A stretch of DNA of 64,000 nt, from assembly GCF_008017805.1 (NCBI RefSeq), contig NZ_VRTT01000018.1:46172-110171 (forward strand). Direction: 5' to 3'. Position numbers and translations under genes: made by a program. Shown in pieces: positions 8,758 to 17,281 of this stretch. The stretch's first letter is position 1; every line of letters starts with the position of its first letter. Below the pieces are notes generated by a model. That model was given only the letters and a program-made list of their open reading frames with translations. It did no database searches and had not been told where the DNA came from. This DNA is from Paenibacillus sp. N3.4. GTDB lineage: Bacteria > Bacillota > Bacilli > Paenibacillales > NBRC-103111.

Positions 8758-10549
8758 TCCGTATCACTCCGTGTTTCAAGTGTTGGTAATTTAATTTTAA
8801 CCAGTGTACCTTTTCCATATTCACTTTGAATTTCTAAACCGTATTCTACGCCAAAATAAAGCTTGATCCGCTCGTTTGTGCTTTTCAACCCGAAGCTTTT
8901 CTGTTTATAATCGGCAGCTCCAAGATTGAACATGTTATCCAATTGCTCTTGCTGTATACCAATCCCATCATCGGCGATAACAATAACCAATTGCTTGTCT
9001 TTAATACCGGCTTGAATATGGATATGACCCTTTCCACGTTTGTTCTTTAGACCGTGGTAAATTGAGTTTTCCACAATTGGCTGAAGCAGCAGCTTGATGG
9101 TCTTGTATTTATACACCTCTGGATCGAAATCCAACGTGTAATCAATCTGGTCTCCATAACGGACTTTCAAGATTTCCAAATAGGTTTGCGTAATGATAAT
9201 CTCGTCTTCCATAGAGATAACAGGATTTCCTTTACTAAGCACACCACGATAAAAAAGCGCAAGCTGATTAACAATTTTGACCACATCTGCATTTCTTTTC
9301 AGATCAGCTAAACCGCAAATGCATTCAAGTGTATTATATAAAAAATGCGGATTGATTTGCGATTGCATGACAGCTAGCTCGTATTCCTTCTTCTTCTTTT
9401 GTTCCTCGATGATATTCTCCATTAACATCTTGGTATTTCCAACCATTTTATTAAATTCTTTGGCCAAGGCGCCGATTTCATCCCTTGATTTGATATCAAG
9501 CCAAACATCGAGGTTCCCATCTTGAACATCTTTCACTGTTTTTTTATTTTATCCAAGGGTCTCGTGATGGATTTGGCGATTAATAGCGTAAGGATAACAG
9601 CCAAAACGACAAATATGACACCGATTCGCAGAAACTTTTCAGTAAGTATCCGGTTGTCTTTCGTAATTTCGTAAATCGGAACGATTCCGATAATTACCCA
9701 GTCAAATCGCGGATAGCTTCGTGAAACAACTAGAAAATCCTTACCTTCCATGCGGAATACTTTACCACCTTCATGACTAACTGCCCAAGGATAATAAATA
9801 GCATGACTTATCGAAGTATTTAGTTTGTCTTTATGCGTATCCGAAGAGATGATGCCATTTTTATTGACAATAAATAGGTTCCCACTGGCACCCATGTCAA
9901 TATTGGCATACTGATCAGATATATACCTTTCATCGATGGAGAGCTGAATCAAGCCTAACGGGTCCCCTGTTCTTCCCGAATTAAATTTCTGGAATAAGGA
10001 AATGACATTCCGTCCCTCATTGGACTTCGAATAATTACTTGTTCGAGTATCCTCCCAAGCAAGACCATACAAAGTAACTGCAAATTTCTTGAAATACTCT
10101 TCACTTATATTGGCAATACCTCCGAGACTCCCGGAGTCATAGATATGATTATAACGGTCGTAAATCATCATGGCATCGATGAACGTTTTGTTATCCACGA
10201 TATTCCTCAGTTCATCCTGCACGGCTACATATTTATTGTAGTTTTCCAATGGATTGTTAGTGGCAGGCTCACTTAGGACTTGTTGAATCGTGTTATTCGT
10301 GATGACAATTTTAGAATAGTTTTCTGCATTTACAAAGATGATTTCTAATTTCTCAGAAACCAGCTTTAAATTTTGAACTGTATTTTCAATCGCTTTGTCG
10401 ATTACAATTGCCGATGAAATGCGATAGGTAAAAACAGCCAATAAAATAATCAACAGAGATAGTGCGAACATAAAATAAAGCGTTATCTTTTTAAAGATCG
10501 ATAATGAATAATAATAATCCAATACTTTCCCCTTTATTTTTGCCGGCAT
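8754..10549 (-). pseudogene. YesM-like sensor histidine kinase, split by a one-base frameshift
   Basis: The upstream part (9533-10549, 338 aa) has two membrane spans around an extracellular Cache-like sensor and ends inside the HAMP domain ('SITRPLDKIKKQ', stop). The downstream part (8754-9536) resumes HAMP ('VKDVQDGNLDVWLDI') and carries the His_kinase box 'QSQINPHFLYNTLECICG' and an ATPase domain with 'IVIADDGIGI'. The break is in a run of seven A on the coding strand (9539-9545). Eight A would join the frames without a gap into a 598-residue protein, the same length as the intact paralogue at 58.3-60.1 kb. GTG at 9536 could restart translation through a GTGA overlap, but this would cut a domain in half. 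It may be a sequencing error, true decay, or slippage on the A tract. Confidence 0.88.
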
Positions 10550-10728
10550 TTTCCCGCCCCCACCTTCTCGCCTTATTGTACACTATTATTAGAATGCAAA
10601 TCGAGGTGATGGGGAGGGGGGTAGCATATTCGAACGTGGTCACACCAAGTCTGAGATCCTCGCTTATTGAGTTTACGAGAGTTTACGATTCAGTTCCAGA
10701 TTTAGTAAGCCCGCATATTGATAAATAA

Positions 10729-11565
10729 TCATTCAAACAAATCCATCTGCCTAGGTGCCAATCCTTCATAGTCTAATCCGAGCATTGCAATCAATTCCTT
10801 AGCATTCCCTGCGGCATGGCCTCCTGAATTATTATTAAATATCACGCACACTTCGCGCGATTGTTTATGTAATTCAAGCACCCTTTCCTTCCACTCCAGC
10901 AATTCCTGCTGATTATAGTGATACAAGTACCTAACCTCACGCCAGTTTGTTTCGCTATTCTGCACCCAACCGCTAACATTCCGTCCGTGGAAGCGAACCA
11001 TGGTCAGATCCGGATGCGTAACTTGAAGCACTGTCGGCACAGATCCAATCCCAGCCTGAGGCTCATCACAGATGCTGTGCATCCACTCCTCCCGTTCCAT
11101 GAAGGAGAGCGTCTTGTCCCTCATTTCTTCTGTAAACCAGCTCTGATGGCGGAATTCGAGTGCTACGGGCACATCCCCCATCTTCGCTCTCGCGTATCGA
11201 AGCACCTCAACATTGGCTTTGCTGCAATCGAACCATGGTGGATACTGGAACAGCACAGCTTTAAGTTTTCCAACTGCTTGTACAGGTCGGATAGACTGCA
11301 GGAACACATCAAACATCTGCTCCATCCCACCAGCAAAAGGATTCTCTCCTCGCAAATGACCCGTCATTCCTTGGTAGGCTTTAATAATGAAACCAAAGTC
11401 ATCCGGCGTTTCTTGCAGCCATTTTATATAGTTGCGTTCGGGTTGAATTGCATAAAAAGAACTATCCAACTCCACAATGGGAAAATGTGCGCCATACTCC
11501 TGCAGCTTCCCTCTGTTCCCACCCAATTCATGATCGCCCCAACCGCTGAGTCCAATGTAAATCAT
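10729..11565 (-). CDS. DUF72 domain protein (YecE/YunF-like)
   Basis: The 278-residue protein starts 'MIYIGLSGWGDHEL' and contains 'VELDSSFYAIQP', 'FGFIIKAYQGMTGHLRG', 'LFQYPPWFDCS', 'VALEFRHQSWF' and 'VIFNNNSGGHAAGNA', which are hallmarks of the DUF72 TIM-barrel family. Length is as expected. The biochemical function of the family is not settled. It is monocistronic, back to back with the Rrf2 gene. Confidence 0.92.
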   Translation of the reverse strand: MIYIGLSGWGDHELGGNRGKLQEYGAHFPIVELDSSFYAIQPERNYIKWLQETPDDFGFIIKAYQGMTGHLRGENPFAGGMEQMFDVFLQSIRPVQAVGKLKAVLFQYPPWFDCSKANVEVLRYARAKMGDVPVALEFRHQSWFTEEMRDKTLSFMEREEWMHSICDEPQAGIGSVPTVLQVTHPDLTMVRFHGRNVSGWVQNSETNWREVRYLYHYNQQELLEWKERVLELHKQSREVCVIFNNNSGGHAAGNAKELIAMLGLDYEGLAPRQMDLFE

Positions 11566-11637
11566 AGTAAGTACTCCTTACGTATGTTTCTTTTTTTCTT
11601 TATTTTATCGCTCGTTGAGATGTAGAACAACTAAAGA

Positions 11638-11671
11638 CGCTTCTCAGCCGAATAGTCGGTTTGAGAAGCGC
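11638..11671. terminator. Hairpin in the intergenic region between DUF72 and Rrf2 genes
   Basis: ACGCTTCTCA and TGAGAAGCGC pair around an inner CCGA/TCGG stem, with CTTTTAAA following on the plus strand. It resembles a terminator, yet it sits between two divergent genes, so there is no obvious upstream transcript for it to end. It may instead be an attenuator or a binding site. Confidence 0.5.
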
Positions 11672-11825
11672 CTTTTAAATGATATTTAGTGTCAGATAGA
11701 GTGGAAATAGCTCGTCCTCTCATTATCCACTTGTTTATTTGTAAATTTTCAGTGTAGGATAAAGATATAGCCATATAGCCATTAAGTATCGTCAACTACA
11801 CTAACTCATTGGAGGGATCGCTGAA

Positions 11826-12290
11826 ATGAAACCCAGTCGAATCAATCAAATAGGTCCACCGCGCTTTGGCATCGCCGTTCATGCTCTTGTTTGGTTGGCA
11901 AATAGTGGTGGTGTCCTTTCAAGTGCAGTCATCGCAGGCCAAGTCAATTCTCATTCTACTTTTCTTCGCAGAGTCTTAGCGCTTCTAACTCAATTCGGAA
12001 TCGTTGAAGCCCGAGAAGGTCGCGACGGAGGCTACTACTTAAAAATCCCAGCAGATAGGCTGACCCTTGCCGACGTTTATATAGCTGTAAAATCAGAATG
12101 CACGGAAGTTTGCACCGAAAGCGATGTAGATTGCGGAGAGGCCGGCAAACAGTTAGATTATGCGCTCGAACGCATCATGAGCGAAGCGGAGGATCAGACG
12201 ATTACTTGGTTAAAACGATATACGTTGGCAGATTTGATGCAAGGTATTGATTTTGGTCCCCTTACCAATCATCCTACTTGCAATGAATAG
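11826..12290 (+). CDS. Rrf2-family transcriptional regulator
   Basis: The 154-residue protein has the Rrf2 winged helix ('FGIAVHALVWLANSGGVLSSAVIAGQV' region, then 'FLRRVLALLTQFGIVEAREGRDGGYYL'). A Cys cluster follows at about residues 98-110 (C-x3-C-x6-C: 'CTEVCTESDVDC'). Rrf2 proteins bind an Fe-S cluster or sense thiol stress with such cysteines; the B. subtilis member HypR controls a nitroreductase by disulfide switching. The neighbour is an azoreductase, so a redox- or quinone-responsive repressor is a reasonable inference. A GGAGG site precedes the ATG. About 110 bases separate it from azoR, and these contain a promoter and an inverted repeat. Confidence 0.92.
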   Translation: MKPSRINQIGPPRFGIAVHALVWLANSGGVLSSAVIAGQVNSHSTFLRRVLALLTQFGIVEAREGRDGGYYLKIPADRLTLADVYIAVKSECTEVCTESDVDCGEAGKQLDYALERIMSEAEDQTITWLKRYTLADLMQGIDFGPLTNHPTCNE

Positions 12291-12343
12291 AGAATGCGTA
12301 TTATAATGTGCTCATATCAGTTGCAGTATGATTCGTACTGCAA
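12278..12343 (+). promoter_or_regulatory. azoR promoter with operator-like inverted repeat
   Basis: TTGCAA (12278-12283) and a perfect TATAAT (12302-12307) are 18 bases apart. Just downstream of the expected start of transcription is a perfect 8-bp inverted repeat, TTGCAGTA-N7-TACTGCAA (12321-12343), well placed for repression. The adjacent Rrf2 protein is the obvious candidate ligand (inference). Confidence 0.65.
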
Positions 12344-12400
12344 TTATATTTTAAATCTAACTGTGCTCAAAACTGAGACAGAAATTACGGAGGAATAATC

Positions 12401-13027
12401 ATGTCTAATGTTTTATTTGTAAAAGCTAACGATCGCCCTGTAGAACAAGCCGTAAGCGTTCAAATGTACGATGCTTTTTTGAAAACCTATCAAGAGAGTC
12501 ATCCCCAGGATCGTGTAACCGAGCTAGATCTTTATAACGTCGAGCTGCCTTACTATGGAAATGAAGCCATCACTGCTCTTTATAAATTAAATCAAGGTCT
12601 AGAGCTTACTGAAGCGGAACAAAAGCAAGCCGGGCTTGTAACCCAATATTTAGATCAGTTCTTAGCTGCTGATAAAATTGTCTTCGCGTTCCCACTTTGG
12701 AACTTTACTGTACCAGCACCCCTTATTACGTATATTTCCTACTTGATGCAAGCCGGGAAAACATTTAAATACACTGCTCAAGGTCCTGTTGGACTAGCTG
12801 GAGACAAAAAAATTGCCTTGCTGAGCGCACGTGGCGGAGATTACTCGATCCCACAAATGGCTTCCTTGGAGATGGCTGTCAATTATGTGAAAGTAGCCGT
12901 TAGCCTTTGGGGCGTAACCAATCCTGAGGTTGTTGTGATCGAAGGTCACAACCAATATCAAGATCGTTCGAAGGACATCGTTGAAGCTGGATTACAAGAA
13001 ACAGCTAAGGTAGCCGCACAGTTTTAA
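12401..13027 (+). CDS. azoR: FMN-dependent NADH-azoreductase
   Basis: The 208-residue flavodoxin-fold protein matches AzoR: 'SNVLFVKANDRP' at the FMN phosphate loop, 'FAFPLWNFTVPAPLITYISYLMQAGKTFKYT' around residues 95-125, and 'LLSARGGDYS'. It reduces azo compounds and quinones in the cytoplasm using NAD(P)H. GGAGG lies about eight bases before the ATG. A terminator follows directly. It is probably regulated by the Rrf2 gene upstream, in line with its role in quinone or electrophile stress. Confidence 0.94.
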   Translation: MSNVLFVKANDRPVEQAVSVQMYDAFLKTYQESHPQDRVTELDLYNVELPYYGNEAITALYKLNQGLELTEAEQKQAGLVTQYLDQFLAADKIVFAFPLWNFTVPAPLITYISYLMQAGKTFKYTAQGPVGLAGDKKIALLSARGGDYSIPQMASLEMAVNYVKVAVSLWGVTNPEVVVIEGHNQYQDRSKDIVEAGLQETAKVAAQF

Positions 13028-13045
13028 TTCATGATTCAAATACGT

Positions 13046-13085
13046 AGAGGCAAGGGAGATCAACGATCCCCTTGCCTCTTTTTTG
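13046..13085 (+). terminator. Intrinsic terminator of azoR
   Basis: AGAGGCAAGGG pairs with CCCCTTGCCTCT, followed by a run of at least six T. Confidence 0.92.
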
Positions 13086-13241
13086 TGAACCGAACGATTT
13101 TCCTTCATGCAGTAACAATACGCTGTCAGCAGATATCTTATATAATGAATACATAAGCAAGGGAGTCTTCACCGTATTTCAATTATCGGGAGGTATGTAC
13201 GTTGTCGCTGCTGTTTCAATCCTATGTAAGCCAAAAGCTCA

Positions 13242-14429
13242 ATGTCACCTTCTCCCACAGGCTGCGTTAGCATGGAATCAATCAACCCATCTTTCTCCAC
13301 CCAGCAAGCATCGGAGCCAAATCATTCAAACCCAGCGCTTAGCAAACGTGCTCTCAACCGCGCACTGCTCGCCAGGCAGCTGCTCTTGGAGCGCTCGCAT
13401 CTGTCCATACTTGATGCGGTTGCGCATCTCATCGGCTTGCAAGCCCAAGCCCCTAACCCACCCTACATCGCACTCTGGACGAGGTTGCATCACTTTCATC
13501 ATGAGGAGCTGTCTCAGCTCATCCTAGATCGGAGCATCGTGCGCATGGCCCTGATGCGCTCAACGATCCATCTGGTCACGGCCGACGACTGCCTGACCTT
13601 GCGCCCGATCCTGCAGTCCGTGCAGGATCGCGCACTGAAAGGCACGTTCGGCAAGCAGCTTGCCGAACTGGACCTGAACGCGCTCGCCGCTGCCGGGCGA
13701 GCGCTGCTTGAAGAGCAGCCGCTCACCTTGGGGGAGCTTGGCAAGCGGCTTCAAGCCCAGTGGCCGGGGCGCAGCGCCGCGGCCTTGGCTAATGCGGTGC
13801 GCTGCCTCCTGCCGCTTGTCCAGGTGCCGCCCCGCGGCATCTGGGGCGCCAGCGGGCAGGCCGCCCACACCACCGCCAAGGCTTGGCTGAGCCAGCCGCT
13901 GGCGAAAGAGCAAGAGCCAGATGCGATGCTGCTGCGCTATCTGGCCGCTTTCGGACCTGCATCCGTGAAGGATATGCAGGTATGGTCCGGGCTCACTCGG
14001 CTGCGCGAGGTTATCGAGCGCCTGCGTCCAAGCCTGCTCTCCCTGCGCGACGAGCAGGGCTGCGAGCTGTTCGATCTGCCGAATGCTCCTCGGCCGGAGG
14101 CAGGTACCCCTGTTCCTCCGCGCTTTCTATCGGAGTTCGATAACATGCTCTTGTCCTATGATGATCGTACCCGGATCATACGGGATGAAGATAAGCGTCT
14201 GGTCTTTACCGATAATGGCATTATTCGCGCCACGCTGCTTGTGGATGGGTTTGTCCGTGGCACTTGGTCGCTGATACAAAAGCGCAAAACCGCCACTTTA
14301 ACTATCAACCTGTTCGCTCCTTTATCCGAATCCGACCAGACTGAAGTCGCAGCCGAAGGTATCAAGCTGCTTGAATTCATTGCAGCTAGCTCGGACACCC
14401 ATGATATTCAGTTCACTTTGTCTAAATAG
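13242..14429 (+). CDS. Winged-helix DNA-binding protein, AlkZ/YcaQ-like (HTH_42 family)
   Basis: The protein (up to 395 aa) belongs to the PF06224 winged-helix family: 'HLIGLQAQAPNPPYIALWTRL' near the N-terminus, 'MALMRSTIHLVTADD' in the middle and 'FLSEFDNMLLSYDDRTRII' near the C-terminus. In AlkZ-type DNA glycosylases the Q-x-Q of the 'LQAQ' motif is catalytic for removing alkylated bases or unhooking crosslinks; that motif is present here, so a DNA repair role is plausible but not proven. The start is uncertain: neither ATG 13242 nor ATG 13272 has a good ribosome binding site. GC content is much higher in the central 13.55-14.1 kb than at the ends. Confidence 0.85.
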   Translation: MSPSPTGCVSMESINPSFSTQQASEPNHSNPALSKRALNRALLARQLLLERSHLSILDAVAHLIGLQAQAPNPPYIALWTRLHHFHHEELSQLILDRSIVRMALMRSTIHLVTADDCLTLRPILQSVQDRALKGTFGKQLAELDLNALAAAGRALLEEQPLTLGELGKRLQAQWPGRSAAALANAVRCLLPLVQVPPRGIWGASGQAAHTTAKAWLSQPLAKEQEPDAMLLRYLAAFGPASVKDMQVWSGLTRLREVIERLRPSLLSLRDEQGCELFDLPNAPRPEAGTPVPPRFLSEFDNMLLSYDDRTRIIRDEDKRLVFTDNGIIRATLLVDGFVRGTWSLIQKRKTATLTINLFAPLSESDQTEVAAEGIKLLEFIAASSDTHDIQFTLSK

Positions 14430-14447
14430 GATGCGACTTCAACCAGA

Positions 14448-15032
14448 TCATCTCATAAATTCAAGAAACACCTCGTTATAATAAACATACTTACTGGAAG
14501 GATATTTAAATCCTAAAAACATTCCTGAGTAGGCGATTTCCAACGAAGTAAAGCGACGTGTCGTCACTGTGCTGCGAAGCAAACGATTAAGAAATGGTTT
14601 GTTATTCGCATTAATCGCTTTTACTAAGAGAGCCGCGTAGCCCGCATTGTTCGCTATCTCTCGATATAGCGGTACAACCGCCTTAGCAATGGACCGATTA
14701 ATTGCGCCACTGAAGGTGAATTGCACCTGTCCGGGACGAATCGATGTGGCATTGGTTATAACATCAAGTGGTTTGGGTAGCGGAAAGCCGATAAAATAAC
14801 CGATACCGTTCGTTCCGAAGGAGGCTAATGGCACCGAACCTATGACCGATCTAAGCATCTTTTCCAGTGTATCCAGGTCCGCTTCGCGAACGGCTTTGGC
14901 CCATCTTGCAGAATAACTTCGATCCGCCGCAAGCTTTTGATAGAAAGGCAGCATAATGACCGCCACTTTACGCAAGGCATGCACCGTAAGTTTGACTTGC
15001 TTTCGAACCGTTTTGCCATTCCTTATCTTCAT
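14448..15032 (-). CDS. Hypothetical protein with an internal duplication
   Basis: I do not recognise a family for this protein of about 194 residues. It has no clear signal peptide, although the N-terminal region is basic and moderately hydrophobic. Two halves look duplicated: 'MLPFYQKLAADRSYSARWAKAV...LEKMLRSV' and 'VVPLYREIANNAGYAALLVKAI...LNRLLRSTV' share spacing and key residues. The start at 15032 is chosen because a GGGGGGA tract lies just upstream; the open frame continues to 15140 only by reading through a terminator hairpin. It might be a spore or envelope protein, but nothing shows this directly. Confidence 0.65.
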   Translation of the reverse strand: MKIRNGKTVRKQVKLTVHALRKVAVIMLPFYQKLAADRSYSARWAKAVREADLDTLEKMLRSVIGSVPLASFGTNGIGYFIGFPLPKPLDVITNATSIRPGQVQFTFSGAINRSIAKAVVPLYREIANNAGYAALLVKAINANNKPFLNRLLRSTVTTRRFTSLEIAYSGMFLGFKYPSSKYVYYNEVFLEFMR

Positions 15033-15105
15033 AGCTATCCCCCCACTGCCTATAGTCACTATGCTATAAACTATTGCAACGTCTACGAAATGGTGTGGGC
15101 GAACT

Positions 15106-15137
15106 AACAAACCCCGAGGATAACCTCGGGGTTTGTT
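15106..15137 (-). terminator. Intrinsic terminator of the secreted repeat protein gene
   Basis: AACAAACCCCGAGG and CCTCGGGGTTTGTT pair perfectly around a four-base loop, 21 bases after the stop at 15159. The stem's T-rich 3' arm is usable in either direction. Confidence 0.88.
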
Positions 15138-15158
15138 CATTATGATCGTAATTTATTT

Positions 15159-15806
15159 TTATTTCTTCGTTTTATTTTCTGATTTTGCTTTCAAAGCATT
15201 TTTAATTTCTGTCAATACTTGCGCTGTTGTCTTACCTTCTGTACTGATTCCTAATTTAGCTGCCTTCTGATTAATGCTTGCTGTATGCTTAGCTTGTTGA
15301 GCCGCCTTCAACGCAGCGCGAATTTGTTCGGGCGTTAAACCTTCCGTAGCAATACCTGCTTTGGTCGCTTGATCTTTCAATTTAGCTAAAGAGGCTGCTT
15401 TCAGATCAGCTTTGATCTCTTTGTTCGTTTTGCCTTCGGTACTGACGCCATTTTTCGCTGCTTTCGTGTTTAGCTTTGCTTGCTCAGCAGCTTGCAGTTC
15501 GGTCTTGAGCTGCGCGGCCGATTTGCCCTCGGTGCTGATGCCCAGCTTCTCAGCAGCTTTCTTCAACTGCGCCAAGTGGTTGGCCGAAACAGCCGCTTGA
15601 ATCTCAGCTTTGAGCTGCGCATTCGTTTTACCTTCCGTAGCAATGCCAAGGGATTTCGCTTTTTCTTGCAGCGACTGCTTAAGTGCATGTGAGGAACTGC
15701 TCTTTGAAGGTGCTGTAGTGCCTTGCGCATTCTCAGCAAAAGCAGCCACTGGAACAGATAATATGAGAGCACCAACCAACGCTAATCCTGTTAACTTTTT
15801 TAACAT
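15159..15806 (-). CDS. Secreted protein with five SAP/Rho-N-like helical repeats
   Basis: The start at ATG 15806 follows GAGGAGTGA. A Sec signal peptide ('MLKKLTGLALVGALILSV', cleavage likely after AFA before ENAQ) is followed by a Lys/Ala-rich mature protein of about 190 residues. It contains about five repeats with consensus 'A-K-x-L-G-I-x-T-E-G-K-T-x-x-x-L-K-A-E-I-x-x-A'. This pattern resembles small helix-loop-helix modules such as SAP, HeH or the Rho N-terminal motif, normally seen in intracellular nucleic-acid-binding proteins. Finding them exported is unusual. The protein is strongly basic at its C-terminus (KSENKTKK). Function unknown; cell wall or extracellular DNA binding is speculation. 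It lies just before a two-component pair on the same strand. Confidence 0.85.
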   Translation of the reverse strand: MLKKLTGLALVGALILSVPVAAFAENAQGTTAPSKSSSSHALKQSLQEKAKSLGIATEGKTNAQLKAEIQAAVSANHLAQLKKAAEKLGISTEGKSAAQLKTELQAAEQAKLNTKAAKNGVSTEGKTNKEIKADLKAASLAKLKDQATKAGIATEGLTPEQIRAALKAAQQAKHTASINQKAAKLGISTEGKTTAQVLTEIKNALKAKSENKTKK

Positions 15807-15863
15807 AAGTATCACTCCTCAATTCGTCTATGTTTACCCTACAATACATATCCTACAAAAAAG

Positions 15864-17281
15864 TTATGTCATAAGTTTGTCATCCGACGGAATAGATACA
15901 GCAGGCAAAAATATCATAAACACTGTCCCTTGGGAAAGTCGTGATTCCACACGAAGTGAACCTCCAAGAGCTTCAACAATATGCTTGGAGATCGTCAAAC
16001 CTAGGCCAGCGCCTGAGCGGTTGCGGCTCTCATCGGCTTTATAGAAGCGATCGAAGAGATGCTGCACTTTCTCCGGCGCGATGCCTGGACCGTTATCCCA
16101 TACTTCGATCCAATGTTCGCTTTTGATCTTTTTTACCCGAATTCCAGCTATTGAGCCCTCAGGAATATGGTTAATCGCGTTGTCCAGTAAATTAATCAGT
16201 ACCTGCCTTAATCGATCTGCATCCGCGTAAACCGTATAAGGCCCCTCGATCTCCACACTCAGCTCAATTTGCTTAGCCTTGGCTTTCATCTTAAGCTGTG
16301 TGACCACAAGCCCGACTAACTCCGGAACATCCACGTTCTGTAAAATCAGTTTGACCTGCTTCTCTTCAAATGAAGACAACTCCATTAAATCATCCACTAA
16401 GCTGCTCAAGCGCAGCGTCTCATCCAAAGAAACTTGAATGAATTCCCTCGCATCTTGGGGATCTACGATTCCGTCCGTGATTCCTTGCAAAGAAGCTCGA
16501 ATCGTCGTCAATGGAGTCCGCAGCTCATGTGATATTTCCGAGAGGAATCGTTTACGACCCTCTTCGACTTTTGCAATTTACCAGCCATTCGATTGAGCGA
16601 CTCAGCCAGTGAAGCAATTTCATCCTTGCCTTTTACCGCAACTCTTCCGCCAAAATCACCCAGAGCCAAAGCCTCCGCGGTCTTACTCATCAACTGAATC
16701 GGCTTCACAAAATGCCTCGATACAAAGTAAAGCACGGCAATTGCCAATAAAGCGATGAAAAAAGCGGACCCATAAATGTATCGATTAATTTCATCAATTG
16801 TACCTTGGATATCTTCGAGCGGGGTATACAGAAAAATCCCACCTATAACCTTATTATCCAACACAACTGGGCGCCCTACGATGAGCATTTTCACCTTACT
16901 GTTTTGGGCAAAATTGCTTCGTGCAATGACCTGATTCCCAGAAAGCACTTTATCCACCCATTCCTTGCGTGAAGGTGTCTCACCAATAGACTGAATGTTA
17001 TCCTGATTGGATTTGGGGTGTTTGATGACCGCTACGTGAACATGCGAAGTTTTTTCAATCGTATTGATTTGTTTTTTGAAATCCTTCAGCAATGTCGAAT
17101 TGTCCAATAAAGCCTTTGCCAGCTCATCCACCTGCTCCACTTTCTCCAACAGAACCTTCTCGCTGCGATCATAGGTCTTCTTATTCATTGAATAACCAAT
17201 CGTGCCGGATATGGCCACAATGGATACTACCGTGATCGAAATATAGATGAATAATAGCTTTCGGTAAAAAGAATTCAGCAT
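15864..17281 (-). pseudogene. EnvZ/PhoR-type sensor histidine kinase, split by a one-base frameshift
   Basis: The upstream part (16508-17281) has an N-terminal membrane span, an extracellular region of about 130 residues, a second span and a HAMP domain, then runs out of frame after 'RMAGKLQK'. One base later the other frame reads 'VEEGRKRFLSEISHELRTPLTTIRAS', the HisKA phosphoacceptor box, continuing into the ATPase domain with 'EVWDNGPGI' and 'RSGAGLGLTISKHIVEALGG' to the stop at 15864. The lost base maps to the short T run at 16569-16572. Restored length is about 472 residues, normal for the family. The start overlaps the response regulator gene by seven bases. Either an assembly indel or a decayed sensor. 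Confidence 0.9.

Noticed and set aside
8754..10549. Two separate coupled genes (sensor and kinase) instead of one split kinase
   Set aside because: The break is inside the HAMP domain, and one added base gives a gap-free match with the 598-residue length of the intact paralogue.
10504..10728. Plus-strand ORF of 74 codons at the start of the YesM-like gene
   Set aside because: It overlaps the kinase N-terminus and promoter region, has no ribosome binding site and no recognisable sequence.
13072..13527. Plus-strand ORF of 151 codons
   Set aside because: It begins within the azoR terminator and overlaps the winged-helix gene in another frame; protein composition is implausible.
15033..15140. 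N-terminal extension of the protein ending at 14448
   Set aside because: The extra codons read through a terminator; a G-rich ribosome binding site precedes 15032.
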